From Symsagittifera roscoffensis (taxonomy: Eukaryota; Xenacoelomorpha; Acoela; Convolutidae), in assembly GCF_963678635.1 (NCBI RefSeq), contig NC_087066.1, positions 52,962,312 through 53,026,311 on the forward strand: a stretch of DNA of 64,000 nucleotides, written 5' to 3'. Of the stretch, positions 10,986-22,236 are shown piece by piece. Every line of letters starts with the position of its first letter. Position 1 is the stretch's first letter. The position numbers were made by a program, and so were the translations under genes. A model generated the notes under the pieces. It made no database searches and was not told the DNA's origin. It worked only from the letters and a program-made list of their open reading frames with translations.

Positions 10986-11545
10986 AATAATGACTGCTCT
11001 TATATCAGGTCGAAACTCTGATTGTTTCGACTGCACATGAAAGCCAATGAAAAAAGTAGCTGAATGAAAAATTGATTCATTTAATTAGAAAAACATTTTT
11101 TTTCTTGTTTTTGTTCCTTTTGCTCCCACTTTTTTCTTCGTTAAGCATCTCGTATCCTATCGATAAGAGCAAACAGCTAAAAAAAAGTTTTGGATCGATT
11201 TATTCTGTTGCTTCTCTGTTATAACTATATTGCTCGTTATTTATCCAAATTGGCCAACTCAGAGCATTTCAAACACCCATATCCTTACAAAAAAAAATCA
11301 CAAGCAAAACATGTTTTGCTTTTTGAGCTCCTGACAACAACATCAATCAAATGGTATCACAAATTTTTGTCAAAAATGCTTTTCCTCATTACAAAATATG
11401 GTATAACAGAAGGTATTTCAGATGTTATAAAAGCCGCTACATCAGATTGTATAACAAATTCCACTCATAAAGCGAACATTGACTGAATTATAAAAGATTA
11501 CCCCAAGCATAAACATTGCGTCAATTTCTTCGAAAGTCGGAACAA
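10986..11545 (-). mobile_element. Helentron-like non-autonomous element, diverged copy
   Basis: TGACTGCTCTTATATCAGG at the left and TTCTTCGAAAGTCGGAACAA at the right. The interior is heavily diverged, and a short open frame inside (from 11190) is not a gene. Confidence 0.5.
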
Positions 11546-12532
11546 AAAGGAAAAAGTGTCTATTTTAGGGAAACCTAATCTAACCTTTTTGGTAAAATCC
11601 GATGTCACTCTCATTGCAGTCAGCTCATCTAATTCCTCTTCATTTTAAAGTGCTATTCCGCAAACTCAGACGCAGAATCAATTAACATATTTGCGGATTA
11701 TATGCATAAATTGGGATCACAATTATCTGTTTTCTGAATATTTGCTGAAAACAGGACTTCTCTGCTACTTCTGTAATTAAAAATCGCCCCATGCACAGGT
11801 AACAATCTTCTTACTTGTCATTTGCAAAGTTTAATCCATTTTTGGTTTAAAAAAATTTAAGTACTAGCCAGCAGAAGTTGCTTACTTTTTCAGCACGGAG
11901 CTTTATAACTTAAATTTATCAGTACTTAATATTTTTATCTGGCACTGCATAAACCCGGTAAGCCTAATTTACCACTTTAAAACTACTTTGGTTTGCCTCA
12001 CGTCAACCTAATATCATATAGGTTCTTGGCGAGTCAAAGAAATCCCCAAAACGGGTTTAGACTATGGGGACTAAAAAATCAGTTTCAGATTATGCCGACA
12101 GACAAAAAACCGCGTTCACAAAAAAAACTGGAAACACAAAAAAGCTGTTTAAACACTAAAATTTGGTGGCTCATTTGGTGGGGACAAATAATTTCGAGCT
12201 TACCCTGTGAGAGCCAAAAAACAACCGTTTTTAGACCGTAGTTAACCACAGAAATACTGTTTCATAATTTCAGCTTCTCAACTCCAAACTGTTTTTGCAA
12301 TTGATCAAAAGATACTGGTGATTTTAAAAGAAAATTAAAAACGGTTCAAAGCTGTTTATGTTTGTAAGTTTCATTTGGTTTGTTTTCTAGAATTTTCACC
12401 CAGTCAAAATGATGTTCACTTATTTCGTAAATTATTTCGTAATATAATCTTATCCATGTTTATGTCATCTCATTTTTTGTCACAGTTCATGTGTCATTTC
12501 GCCTTGGTCAGAGATAATGAGTGACTTGTATA
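11546..12532. other. Intergenic DNA, no gene seen
   Basis: No recognisable coding sequence. A frame near 11993-12241 has no protein-like composition or partner exon. Confidence 0.55.
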
Positions 12533-12702
12533 GAATTTTTTTGACAAACAAGGCTGATTGTATCCAGGCAAATCCTTGAACGTTTTTAGAGAAGTTTCAG
12601 GTGCCTCAGGTAAGTTTTGGCTGAAATTTACCTCAAGCAACTGAAGTCTCACTAAAACGATTCGCCTGGATACAATCAGTTCTGTTTGTCAAAAAGTTTT
12701 TT
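12533..12702. mobile_element. Short foldback MITE, about 170 bp
   Basis: The left arm TTTTTGACAAACAAGGCTGA is answered at 12661-12700 by its imperfect reverse complement (CAGTTCTGTTTGTCAAAAAG). GATTGTATCCAGGC pairs with GCCTGGATACAATC. The arms run about 80 nt each and meet near the centre, so the whole piece can fold into one hairpin. It has no coding capacity. Confidence 0.75.
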
Positions 12703-13066
12703 AGCTAGCCATTTGTGTTGATAAAAATATGCAACCTTTTTCCTGTACAGGCCCGGGTTGAGATTCTGATTTATGTCAGGCTAAATCAACCCGCGTTAAG
12801 ACACGAAAGTTTGAATAAAGTTAAGCAAAGAACGTTTTTGCTGTTTTCCAAGAGCCAATATGAATTATATCTGTGTCAGAAGCAAAAAAGCCACATGCAA
12901 AACATCCTACTTTATTTAGGAATCATGGAATCATATGACGTAAGAAAATCAGCGAAATAATTAGCATTCTTTTGTTCAGGTTGTCAGGGTTTCAATTTTA
13001 AAAAAATGTCAAAAACTGTATTAAAAAGACAAAAAAACTGGAAATTGTTTTACAAAAAATAAAAAT

Positions 13067-13119
13067 CACCACCCCAAGCATAACTATTCTACCACTTTCT
13101 TCGAGAGTCGGAATAACAA
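13067..13119 (-). mobile_element. Helentron-like element, terminal fragment
   Basis: Only the CACCCCAAGCATA...TTCTTCGAGAGTCGGAA end remains. Confidence 0.5.
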
Positions 13120-13124
13120 AACTT

Positions 13125-13380
13125 AACAAGACTGCTCGCATTATAGCGAAGCCTTGATTGTGTCGACTGCATTTTGAGCTCTGTGAAGTAGTGTTCAATT
13201 TTATTTAAAAAAATTGACAAAACATTCAAAAAAAGAAAAAAAAATGAAAATATATATATGGTGTGCGCGCACGGCAAGGCTTACGTAGGTCTAAGGATCG
13301 AGAACCTTAAAGAGCCGAAGTTGATCATAAAAAACACCCCAAGCGTATATCTTCCTCACTTTTTTCGAAAGTCGGAACAG
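13125..13380 (-). mobile_element. Helentron-like element with internal deletion
   Basis: Both ends are present (AACAAGACTGCTCGCAT and TTTTTCGAAAGTCGGAACA) but only 256 bp separate them, so about half the element is missing. It lies 5 bp from the fragment before it. Confidence 0.6.
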
Positions 13381-14195
13381 AAAAAGTTCTGATTATCAAT
13401 ATAAAATCATTAATTCGCCTTATGAAGAAATCGTCTAAGTGGAGTATTATTTGTGCTCGGGGTGGTTGTCTCCTCCAGACAGATTTCGAATCTATAACTA
13501 GTGATTTTGGCAGCATCATCTGAAAACTATCGATGCCAAGAGTCAAAACTGAACTAGATTTTTTTAACCAGTGATCAGTTTTTCAAAAATTATGACGGTT
13601 TTAAAATTGCCAATTTCATTAAGTTGGGTTACATGATGAGAGGTTGCTAACGCGTGAGCTGCTTTTTTGTCCGGCTCAGAAATAAATCGTTTTCAGTTGA
13701 TTTAGAGGCATGCTAGTTATCCTGTATGTTACATAACTGTCTGCAAAACATATAACTTTTTTGTTAAGTAGCATGTGGGAGGGTTGGTTTTCAATAAAAA
13801 TATGTTCAAAATTTAAACAAAAGTTGTCCAATGTTTTTTTGAAAGATTCAATTTTAAAAATCAAGCTCTACTCCGTAGATGGAAACAGAATGTAGACGGA
13901 ATCAAAGACAATCGTAACGATCAAAACGTACACCTCATTGCAGCCGAAAAGCTTCTCTATGCATTCAGCTTTTTGTACTTATTATCATGCTCTTCAGAAA
14001 ACTGAACGAGCAAGCAAATTCAAATTCAGACGCTTTTCAAACGTTTGATTGTAGAACGATTCGTCCAAAACAGTATGTAGTGCTACCTGTTGAGTATGTT
14101 CTCATTTTGTTTTTTAATGGTCCATTGTCTTCAGGTGGAGAAAAAATGCTACCTACAATGGATCAATAAAAAAAATAATTGTCATGGAGGAACAA

Positions 14196-14243
14196 ACCAC
14201 TCCGAGCAAATTTATTAAGTCACTTTCTTCGAAAGTGGAAACC
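14196..14243 (-). mobile_element. Helentron-like element, terminal fragment
   Basis: CCACTCCGAGCAAATTTATT followed by TTCTTCGAAAGTGGAAACC is the recognisable family end; the rest is lost. Confidence 0.45.
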
Positions 14244-14389
14244 ATAAGTTACTTATATCTTATACAGGGAAGGCACCTTTGAAAGATAGTCACAAAATGT
14301 AATTTAGTTAAGGTAATCGTATTATTCATATCCGATTTTACGTTTCAGATCGGGCCGTTTAGCTCACTCACGCTCATAAAAATTTATGT

Positions 14390-14640
14390 ATATTTATGCC
14401 CCGTTTTTGGGCACTTTTTGAAAAATGTTGACAAAAAATCGCGTTTATTTTTGGTGTGCGCCCCCCTCAAAGTTAGTATATATTGGCGCCAAAGGCGCTT
14501 TTGGAAAAATTTTGGGGTCGGTCGGCCAAAAATGGTTTTCTGAAAAAGTATCAAAGGGGGGACCCTTTGGGTCGGCAGGGGGTGGAATACCTGAGGAGGG
14601 AGCGTCCGCCCCCCTCCCTAATTCCGCCCCTATATATAAA
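14390..14640. mobile_element. Remnant related to the GGGGCGGATCTAGG repeat family
   Basis: GCACTTTTTGAAAAATG...CGCCCCCCTCAAA matches a segment at 16028-16090, and CCGCCCCTATA at the right resembles the inverse of CAGGGGCGGATCTAGG found at 14771. Unusually GC-rich for the window. The short frames here are not genes. Confidence 0.4.
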
Positions 14641-14770
14641 TGATCTCTGTTTTCATTCGTTTGTTTAGGGTTTCACTGACTCAGACCCTTTAGTTTCCTC
14701 TAAAAAGCGCCGTTGCTTCTGCTTGGTTAGTGTCGACTGATGACTCTGTATCTAATAAAACCCATAGAAA

Positions 14771-14880
14771 CAGGGGCGGATCTAGGCTTTTCTTGGTAGA
14801 GGGCGGTTTTTCAAAAAAAATAGAAAACTTTTTGAACTTTTTTTCTAGGTTGACCATATTGTTTTTGCGAGCAGTCCTAA
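14771..14880. mobile_element. hAT-like terminal sequence (CAGGGGCGGATCTAGG)
   Basis: Begins CAGGGGCGGATCTAGG, then a poly-A/T stretch and CTAGGTTGACCATATTG. The same series recurs at 15829 and 25230. hAT elements typically start with CAGNG, so this is a probable hAT-derived MITE end; no transposase is visible. Confidence 0.4.
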
Positions 14881-15219
14881 AACACTAACATAACTAAAAA
14901 AAAAATGGAAGAGAAAAATTTAAGTCAAAAAAAATTATTTTAACTAATTTGGGAAAATTTTTCACGCAAAAACTTACACATCAGACCAAAATTGTGTCTC
15001 AAGTTTGTCTGATAAAACAAAATTGTAAGCAAATTTTTGTCAAAATGGAACAATTGCTCCTTTAATTAACTCTCTCTGTCCGGACTTTTTGCAACTCTCT
15101 ATAAAATTGCAGCCGCGAAATACTCAATTTTGGTGATTTTGCATATTTGTTAAAATTCAGCTTGTATGTAATTTTTTCTTGGCAGTTTTCCGTTTGTATT
15201 TGGTCGTCGTCGCGTCTTT

Positions 15220-15745
15220 TTGTTCCGACTTTCGATACGAAAGTAACGGAATATTTGTGCTCGGGGTGGGTTTTTTTTCAGACAAGTTTCGACTTTTTAA
15301 CTAGTCATTTTTGACGGATTTTTTTATATCATTCAAAAGGTATTGTTGCCCTGAGCTTAAATTTGAAAAGATATTTCACCTGTGATCATTTTTCGTAAAG
15401 TTATGGGGGTTTAAAGATTGCCATTTTGGCCAATTTGGGACAATTAACGCGCGATAAATTTCGCGCTATTAACGCGTAAGCGGAGATTTAATGCGTCTTA
15501 GAAATAGTTCCAAATTGGTTCAAGGAAGCTTATATGCCATAATTGATTTGTTAATAGGCGCAAAATCTATCACTTTGTACTTAATATGACGTATGGGGGG
15601 GATGTTTTTACATAAAATCTCAAATTTTTCCAAAAAAAAAATTTTTTTTTTATTACTTTGAATATTTTCATCTTATTAATGCTCCATAGACCTTAAAAGG
15701 CAGTCGGAACTTTCAGGGCTTCGCCCTAATACGAGCAGTCTTGTT
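15220..15745 (+). mobile_element. Helentron-like non-autonomous element, 526 bp
   Basis: Well preserved copy in the opposite orientation to most. It starts TTGTTCCGACTTTCG, which contains the hairpin ACTTTCG-ATA-CGAAAGT. It ends GTCGGAAC, then the hairpin AGGGC-TTC-GCCCT, then a 17-nt tail closing with CTTGTT. GTTCCGACT near the start and AGTCGGAAC before the terminal hairpin are inverted copies. This is the arrangement known for Helentrons: subterminal inverted repeats, a 3' hairpin and T-T flanks. Confidence 0.65.
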
Positions 15746-15828
15746 TTGTTTTTGTATCGCAAATCAAAATTGGACAGAGACAAGAGGTAACGGCGATGAT
15801 GTAATATCGGGTTAAAAGTAAGCTCTCG

Positions 15829-16110
15829 GCAGGTCCGGATCTAGGAATTTTTCGAGGGGTGGGGGCGGATTTTCAAAAAAACTTTGAAATTTTTGTCAAC
15901 CTTTTTTTTAGGTCGACCAAATTGATTTTCTGAGCTCTCCCAAATTACTATAAAGACCCTAATTTGACAAAATTTTCTGCGCTGCAGGCAAATATGTGAA
16001 AAAAAAACAGGCCAAAAAGGCGTTTTTATGCACTTTTTGGAAAATTTCGAGCAAAAAATCGGGTTTTTTCATCGAGCGCTCTCCCCTCAAAACTATGCTA
16101 TTTTTATGCT
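15829..16110. mobile_element. hAT-like remnant
   Basis: CAGGTCCGGATCTAGG at 15829, GGGGGCGGATTTTC, GGTCGACCAAATTG, then the GCACTTTTTGGAAAATTTC segment shared with 14411. No transposase. TTTCTGCGCTGCA at about 15974 also matches the end of the MITE at 23186. Confidence 0.4.
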
Positions 16111-17526
16111 TGGGGTCATTTTTTTGTTCAAACAATTTGGCAATGAATTTTGACAACCTATGCGATGAGAATCAATCCTTGAAAATTAGGATTACCAAGC
16201 AAGTGTGCTTTGCACAATCTTATGTTTGGTTTGAGCCTGAGCGTTAATTACCAAATGTTTTCAGCACGCGAGTTATTCCTGTCAACTTATAAACTCAAAA
16301 TAATTTAAAAGGTTTTGTCGTTATTTTTGTTAATAAAGATGAATTAAAATTGGCTGTAAGTTAAAGAGATTACAGCAAAATTAGAGCAAGATTAGAGCAA
16401 GATTGAAATTTAGAATTCTTTGTGTATACAAACAGAAAACAACAGTTTTCTTCATATATTTTTGTTCTCAAGCTAAAAACATGCCTGAAAATTAAAAAAG
16501 AGGAACCATTTTTTCTGGACATTGAATCTTTTTTTGAAAAACATGTTTTGGAGTCCAAACTGCTAAAGAAAGGTCTTTATTTGATATATTACTCGAGTTT
16601 ATCTGACGGGTTTGATTGAGCCAATCACTGTAGGCCAACAATACCACTCACTATAGGCGAAAAAATTCCAAGGTTCAAGCAGCAATCAATTTATTTAAAC
16701 AATTGTGGGTTTCGAATTATATTTTTTGCTCAATCTTACACTGATTTGTATCTTGATATATTGATTTTGGACTGTTTGAAACATGCATCTTAATTGTCAA
16801 ATTGTTCATGTACAAATAGAGAACGCCGGAGTTTGTCAATTTTTATTGACAAAATCAACCTGTTCATCATTCGAGCGGTCTCCCTTTTAATACTACGGTG
16901 AATTACAATTTTGACCGACCAAAGTTTTGGCACCAGCTTGTAATCAGTTTTGAATGCTGGTTATTCATAAAAAGTAAGAGAATCCCTTAAGCGCAAAGGA
17001 TCTAAAGAACCTAATGCAATGTAGGGTCAATATAGTAAGATCGGTATACAAAACAAAGTCAATGAAAACGTCTGATTCAATTTTTTTCTACTCCATTGCA
17101 AAAACTAAAATTTATTTAGCCCCTAAAGAACAGAAGAGAAACCTATGCTTTTTTAAAATATAAGTCAAAACGGAACTGAAATGGCTAGACTTTTAAAAGC
17201 ATTTCAGCACTTCTTAAGCATTTGCACAAAAAATTTGACTTCTCCTGAAATTATAAAACTCTAGAGGCTAAGTATCTACTTCCTTTGGTATCTACTAAAA
17301 AAATTGCCACCCATATAAGTAAAAGCAGTAATTTGGCCATTCTCTAGTTTAATTTATCCACAATCCTGAAAAAAAACGTTCCAAACTGAATTGAGGCTAG
17401 CTAGTCGGTCCTAAAGATTTCGCACGATTCAAATTTTATCATTGAACAAAACTTGGATATTGTCCAAAAGTTATAGCTTTTAAATATTTTCTCTCCCAAA
17501 AATACTTTCGATATGGATAAAGGTGC
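16111..17526. other. Intergenic DNA, no gene seen
   Basis: AT-rich unique-looking sequence without a convincing frame or RNA gene. Confidence 0.55.
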
Positions 17527-17572
17527 AATCGGAATACTCAGGTCTTTGCCTTGATATACGAGCAGTCTTGTT
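17527..17572 (+). mobile_element. Helentron-like element, 3' terminal fragment
   Basis: CGGAATACTCAGG...GATATACGAGCAGTCTTGTT is the hairpin-proximal end of the family. Confidence 0.45.
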
Positions 17573-17736
17573 ATGATTAATATCACTTGAAAACTGTCGG
17601 AGAACAAAGGAACCAATTAGCGCTCGCTTTTTCTCAGTTTAGATTTATTATATTGCGGAACAACTCGCCGCATTTAATTATTTCGAGCCCATGTATACAA
17701 CATAAAACATTTCTTCATAAAGCGAGCGTATAAATG

Positions 17737-18126
17737 AACAAGACTGCTGGTATTAGGGCACAACCATGAGTGTTCCGACTCCCCTTTAATTAGTCTCGGA
17801 TAATTTTTAGTAAATTAAATATTGGCAAAGCTTTCAATTTTAAGCTGACAATATCAAAAACTAATTTTTGCTATTTGAATCTGTATGGAGTTAATAAAAC
17901 CAACTAGCTGCCTTTGTTCAATTTGGAACAACTTTGTATTGCGGAGTCATAAAATAAGCAGTTTTAGCTATACTCATGGCAGGTTACTATAGTTGTCAGC
18001 ACACTTGGATGGCACCATGCAGACCAAGAGATCGATCCCCCGAGGGAACAGAGTTTTAGAAAAGTCGTCTGAATAAAAAAACTGCACGATCATAACAATT
18101 CCTCATTTTCTTCGAAAGTTGGAACA
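17737..18126 (-). mobile_element. Helentron-like element, shortened copy
   Basis: AACAAGACTGCTGGTATTAGG at the left and TTCTTCGAAAGTTGGAACA at the right; about 160 bp shorter than full length. Confidence 0.55.
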
Positions 18127-19088
18127 GTTAGCAAATGAACAATTTTCTAGGCTAAAAAACTAAGAAAAATTATCACAAGCAAAAAAAAAATATTTTTAAA
18201 TTTGTTCTCAGTGTGTCAATATAGTTACTGGGGTATAAAACAAATCTACAATTAAACAAAAAATCCTGAATTTTATCATATGGTTAATTTTTTCGACCGA
18301 CGGATTAATTCGTATTTTTCACTAGGTGAGAGAGAGAACCGTTTCTCACGAAGTGTCCAAAAAATAACAGAACAATCTTCCCCCCACCCTTAAAAAATCC
18401 ACCGTATAGTTCCCTAACCAAGCATGTACAAATTGTGAAAAAGAATTCTGTATAAAATATGCATTTCATACAAACGCTATAACATAGTTGATATAAAAAA
18501 TTTTTTATGTGGGTTTCCATTTTTATGCTGTTCACTACACAAGTTCATTCTTTAATTCTATTTACGTCACTGATACGGTTAATTTTGAACGTTTCTAGGC
18601 TATAATCAAAATTAGCTTAAGAAAAAATTTATATTTTCTCACCCATAATTCCATTAAATTAGTTGTCAGCGCAGCTTTGATAGAATGCGTTTTAGAACCA
18701 TAATTAAAGGAATTAAAAATTGTTAATTTAAAATTTTTTAATCTCTTCTTTTTTCATTTGCTAAGTGGTAAATAACAGCGAAGTCATGTGACTGATCTTA
18801 TAAAAGCACTGACAGACTCAATTATTTCGTACTTATCAAAAGAAGAAAAAAGACAAAAAAGCGAGCAAATGGAGTATCGCGTTCCATTGCGATTGGTTTC
18901 CATTAGACTGTTGGATTTACACACGTGTGGTGTTGTGACTTAGACAATTGTTTTCAGTTTAATTTAAGGCACCCTAAAAATCCGCGCTACTGATTTTTTT
19001 AAAAAAGCATGGTAAAGGGGTAGTTGTTGAATTTCAAATTGGTGGCAATTTTTGAGAAACCTGGAAAATTTTAATCAGTGCTTCATTA
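18127..19088. other. Intergenic DNA, no gene seen
   Basis: No recognisable coding or RNA feature. Confidence 0.5.
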
Positions 19089-19596
19089 TTGTTCCGACTT
19101 TTGTAACGAAAGTAACGGAATATTTGTGCTCGAGGTGGTTTTTTTTAGACAAATTTCGGCTTTTTAACTAGCCATTTTGACGGAATTAATTTTTTTTCAA
19201 AAAGTATTGTTTTCAAAGAGTATAAATTTGAAAAAAGATTTCACCTGTGATCATTTTTCGTAAAGTTATGGGGTTTAAAGATTGCCATTTTGGCCAATTT
19301 GGGGCAATTAACACGTGATATATTTCGCGCTACTAACGCGAAAGCGGAGATTTAATCTGTCTGAGAAATTGTTCCAAATTGGTTGAAGCAGGCTGCTTGC
19401 CGTAAAGGATTGGTTAATAGGAGCGAAATCTATCATTTTGTACTTAATATGGTGCGTGGGGGATGATTTCCACAAAAAAACTCAAAAAAAAAATCATTTT
19501 TTATTACATTCAATTTTTTCATGTTATTACTGCTTCATAGAGCTTAAAAGGCTGCTGGAATATTCAGCGCTTCGCCCTGGTACGAGCAGTCTTGTT
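19089..19596 (+). mobile_element. Helentron-like non-autonomous element, 508 bp
   Basis: TTGTTCCGACTTTTGTAACG at the start; TTCAGCGCTTCGCCCTGG hairpin and GAGCAGTCTTGTT at the end. Same orientation as the copy at 15220. The internal ACGCGAAAGCGGAGATTTAA is conserved. Confidence 0.65.
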
Positions 19597-21755
19597 GACC
19601 TTTCAATTTGAAGACTTTATTGAGTCGGTAAGTAGCAATTGAGCTAATATCAATTGACGAACTTTTGAAGAATAAAAAAATTGATGAAGAAATACAAAAT
19701 TGGGTCTATCCAGTTATAGTATTTTGGGAAATTAGTTGAAACTCAAGCTAACTTTTTACCTAACGTATAACCTATAAGCTGAAGGGTGTGGCGAGCCAAC
19801 AATCCCAAATGTTCACACGGAAGCTCAAGTAATGAAAACGCATTCTTTCACATATTAGATCACAAGATTTATTTGGAAATTGCCAGGCAAAAAGAAAATT
19901 TGAAAAACAACCTCTCCTCTCTGCTAGTATAGAATTTTTGTTAATTTGAGATCATTTTGATGTTCATTTTGAGTTTTCAGATGTTCATTTTTTCTGAAGT
20001 TTTTAGATGTTGCAATACCTTCAAAAATATATAGAAACGGAAAAACCCAGAACGTTAGCCTAGCCTGTTTGAAATAATCGAGTACAATGTTTTTGAAGGT
20101 AGAAAAGTAATGTGGCAACAATTGATTGATTTAAGCAGTTTGTTTCCGCGATTTGTATAAATTTCAGATTGTTGTAGAGACATTTCTGTTTTCGACTTTA
20201 TGCCTTTCGGCTTGTTGGCCTATCAACCAAATTCTTCTGCTGGAGATGTGACTCCTGCTAACCGAGCTTAATTTCACAATTACAACATCAATTTTTTTGT
20301 TGTGAAAATTTCTCCTCCAATTCCAGAAACTTTTATCTGACCAACGACTAAAAAAATGAAGTTGATCCAATTTTTATCTCTTCATGACAGGGAATAAAAA
20401 AGGTTACGCGGCTTTTTCTTAACTTTGTCACCGCCTCTGGGAAGACAAAAAGCTCTATCTATGTAAATATTCAATCGGAAATTGCCCTCCAGCAAAATTT
20501 GACTTTTTCCAGGCGAGAACAGAGTTTTCCGCAGCACTCTTTCATCAAGTTGCGAAGAAGCGAGGCTCTCTTTTGTCCTTACTAGTTTGGCTGCCCATTT
20601 TTGATGAAACACTTGAGTTTCTTTAATCAGAAGACTTTTATTGAAAAGTTAGGAAAACTCTTCAATTTGTAAAACATTTCTTAAAAAAGTGCGAGAATTT
20701 AACTCTATTACACCAATTTTTTATACTTTATGAAGCTTCAATTTAAATGCTCGGGTAATTTTATAGCATATAGCGCCACTTGGTTAGAAGGTAGTTTATT
20801 ATATTATTACTTTATTTTTATTGAAAGCCTCTTGGGAATGAAAGCCTAACTAGTTCTTACTTGAAGTATTTCGCCGGTCCTCCTCAAAAGTGGGTCGAAG
20901 TTATTCGACAAAACAATTTGTGTTTAATCCATTTATCATTTCTAAACTCAGACGCGAAATAATAAATTGGGTACTATTCTTTACCATTTTAGTTTTTACA
21001 TACGATTAGCACAAATTATCACCCTCAATCACTCGAAAAATTGCCCGAGACTAAAAAACTGCAGTAGGTAAACATTTTTTTTTTCAAAAGTTTTATTTTA
21101 TAAATATTTAGAAAAACCGTAATGTGTAAATCCTATATTTGCATTAAAATATAAATTTTCATAATCAAGCAAATCAATTTTCCCATTTAGGAAATAAATG
21201 ATCACTTTCGCTAATTTAAAAGTCTTTCTTTTGTTGTAATATTTTTGCCATAAATATTTATAGGTTAACATTTGAAAAAAATGAAAAAGTTAATGAAGCT
21301 AAATATTATCGTCCATCCTTTTCTGAAGAAAAGTATTGATGCTCTTGATTGCAAAGTGGAAGAAATTCTGGCCAAAAATAATTAAGAAAACCACTTATTA
21401 GTCAGGAAAAAGTATCGCTTGTTTTCATAAGTGGTACAAAAAACAAGAAGATAAATTTAATTGAGCTTGATATATCCCACCTATATTTGCTAAAACAAAT
21501 TCACCTTTTCAATTAACTTTTCTTTCTTAAAGTAGAATTCAAAATTGTTGGTTATTGAATCATAGTAATTTTTACAATAATTCGATTAAGAACAAAATTT
21601 TTACCAATTAGCTTTTAGTACCCGCCCATTACAGTAAGGAAGCCGGAACATTAACTTCAATTTTGACCTTCACTGTAACGAAAAAGGTAGGTACATTTAA
21701 ACCAAATTTTGGGTAAACTTGATAATTATTCAAAATTTATGAAAAGCTACCCTGG
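19597..21755. other. Intergenic DNA, no gene seen
   Basis: Frames at 19924-20121 and 20164-20612 on the - strand look random. I cannot exclude short exons. Confidence 0.5.
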
Positions 21756-21756
21756 G

Positions 21757-22021
21757 GCTTAAAATTTTTTCAATATGACCCCAGATTTTTCTAAGTTGAA
21801 TTAACGAATAAAGAATCCTGTCAAATTTTTGAAAAGTTGTCATTAAATTGAAAATATATAACTGACACCCTTACTTTATTACTTTTCGGGCTGAAAATTT
21901 TTTCAATATGACCCCAGATTTTTCTAAGTTGAAATAACGAATAAAGAATCTTGTCAAATTTTTGAAAAGTTGTCATTAAATTGAAAATATATAACTGACA
22001 CCCATACTTTATTACTTTTCG
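21757..22021. repeat. 133-bp tandem duplication upstream of the neuropeptide gene
   Basis: AAAATTTTTTCAATATGACC occurs at 21761 and 21894, and the following ~110 bp match with only a few substitutions. It ends about 200 bp before the start codon of the gene at 22237. Confidence 0.9.
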
Positions 22022-22186
22022 CGCGGCGTCAAATTTAATTGGACTCGAAAAAATTGAAATTGAGCAAATTTTCCACCTTATTATTTTCCACAACGCAGTT
22101 AAATTTTTGAACAGTGACTAGAATCTAAAATCCACTTGCAAAAGTTTTGAATTGTTGAATTGTTCTTAGAAAAAAATACCCGTGTA

Positions 22187-22209
22187 AGGTTTTCTCAAAT
22201 CTGTTTCAG
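22187..22209 (+). promoter_or_regulatory. Probable 3' splice acceptor before the neuropeptide ORF
   Basis: A pyrimidine-rich tract followed by CTGTTTCAG, with the exon beginning AACTTGAAG at 22210, 27 nt before the ATG. It fits an intron in the 5' untranslated region or a trans-splicing site; the upstream exon cannot be identified. Confidence 0.55.
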
Positions 22210-22236
22210 AACTTGAAGAACAAACTTTAGAAAAAA

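Noticed and set aside
14730-14760. CTGATGA core suggesting a hammerhead ribozyme
   Set aside because: No paired stems or matching GAAA/cleavage-site arrangement nearby. CGAAAGTC in the Helentron-like ends lacks a CTGATGA partner.
17990-18060. B-box-like AGATCGATCCCC suggesting a tRNA gene or SINE
   Set aside because: No convincing A box or cloverleaf; isolated match.
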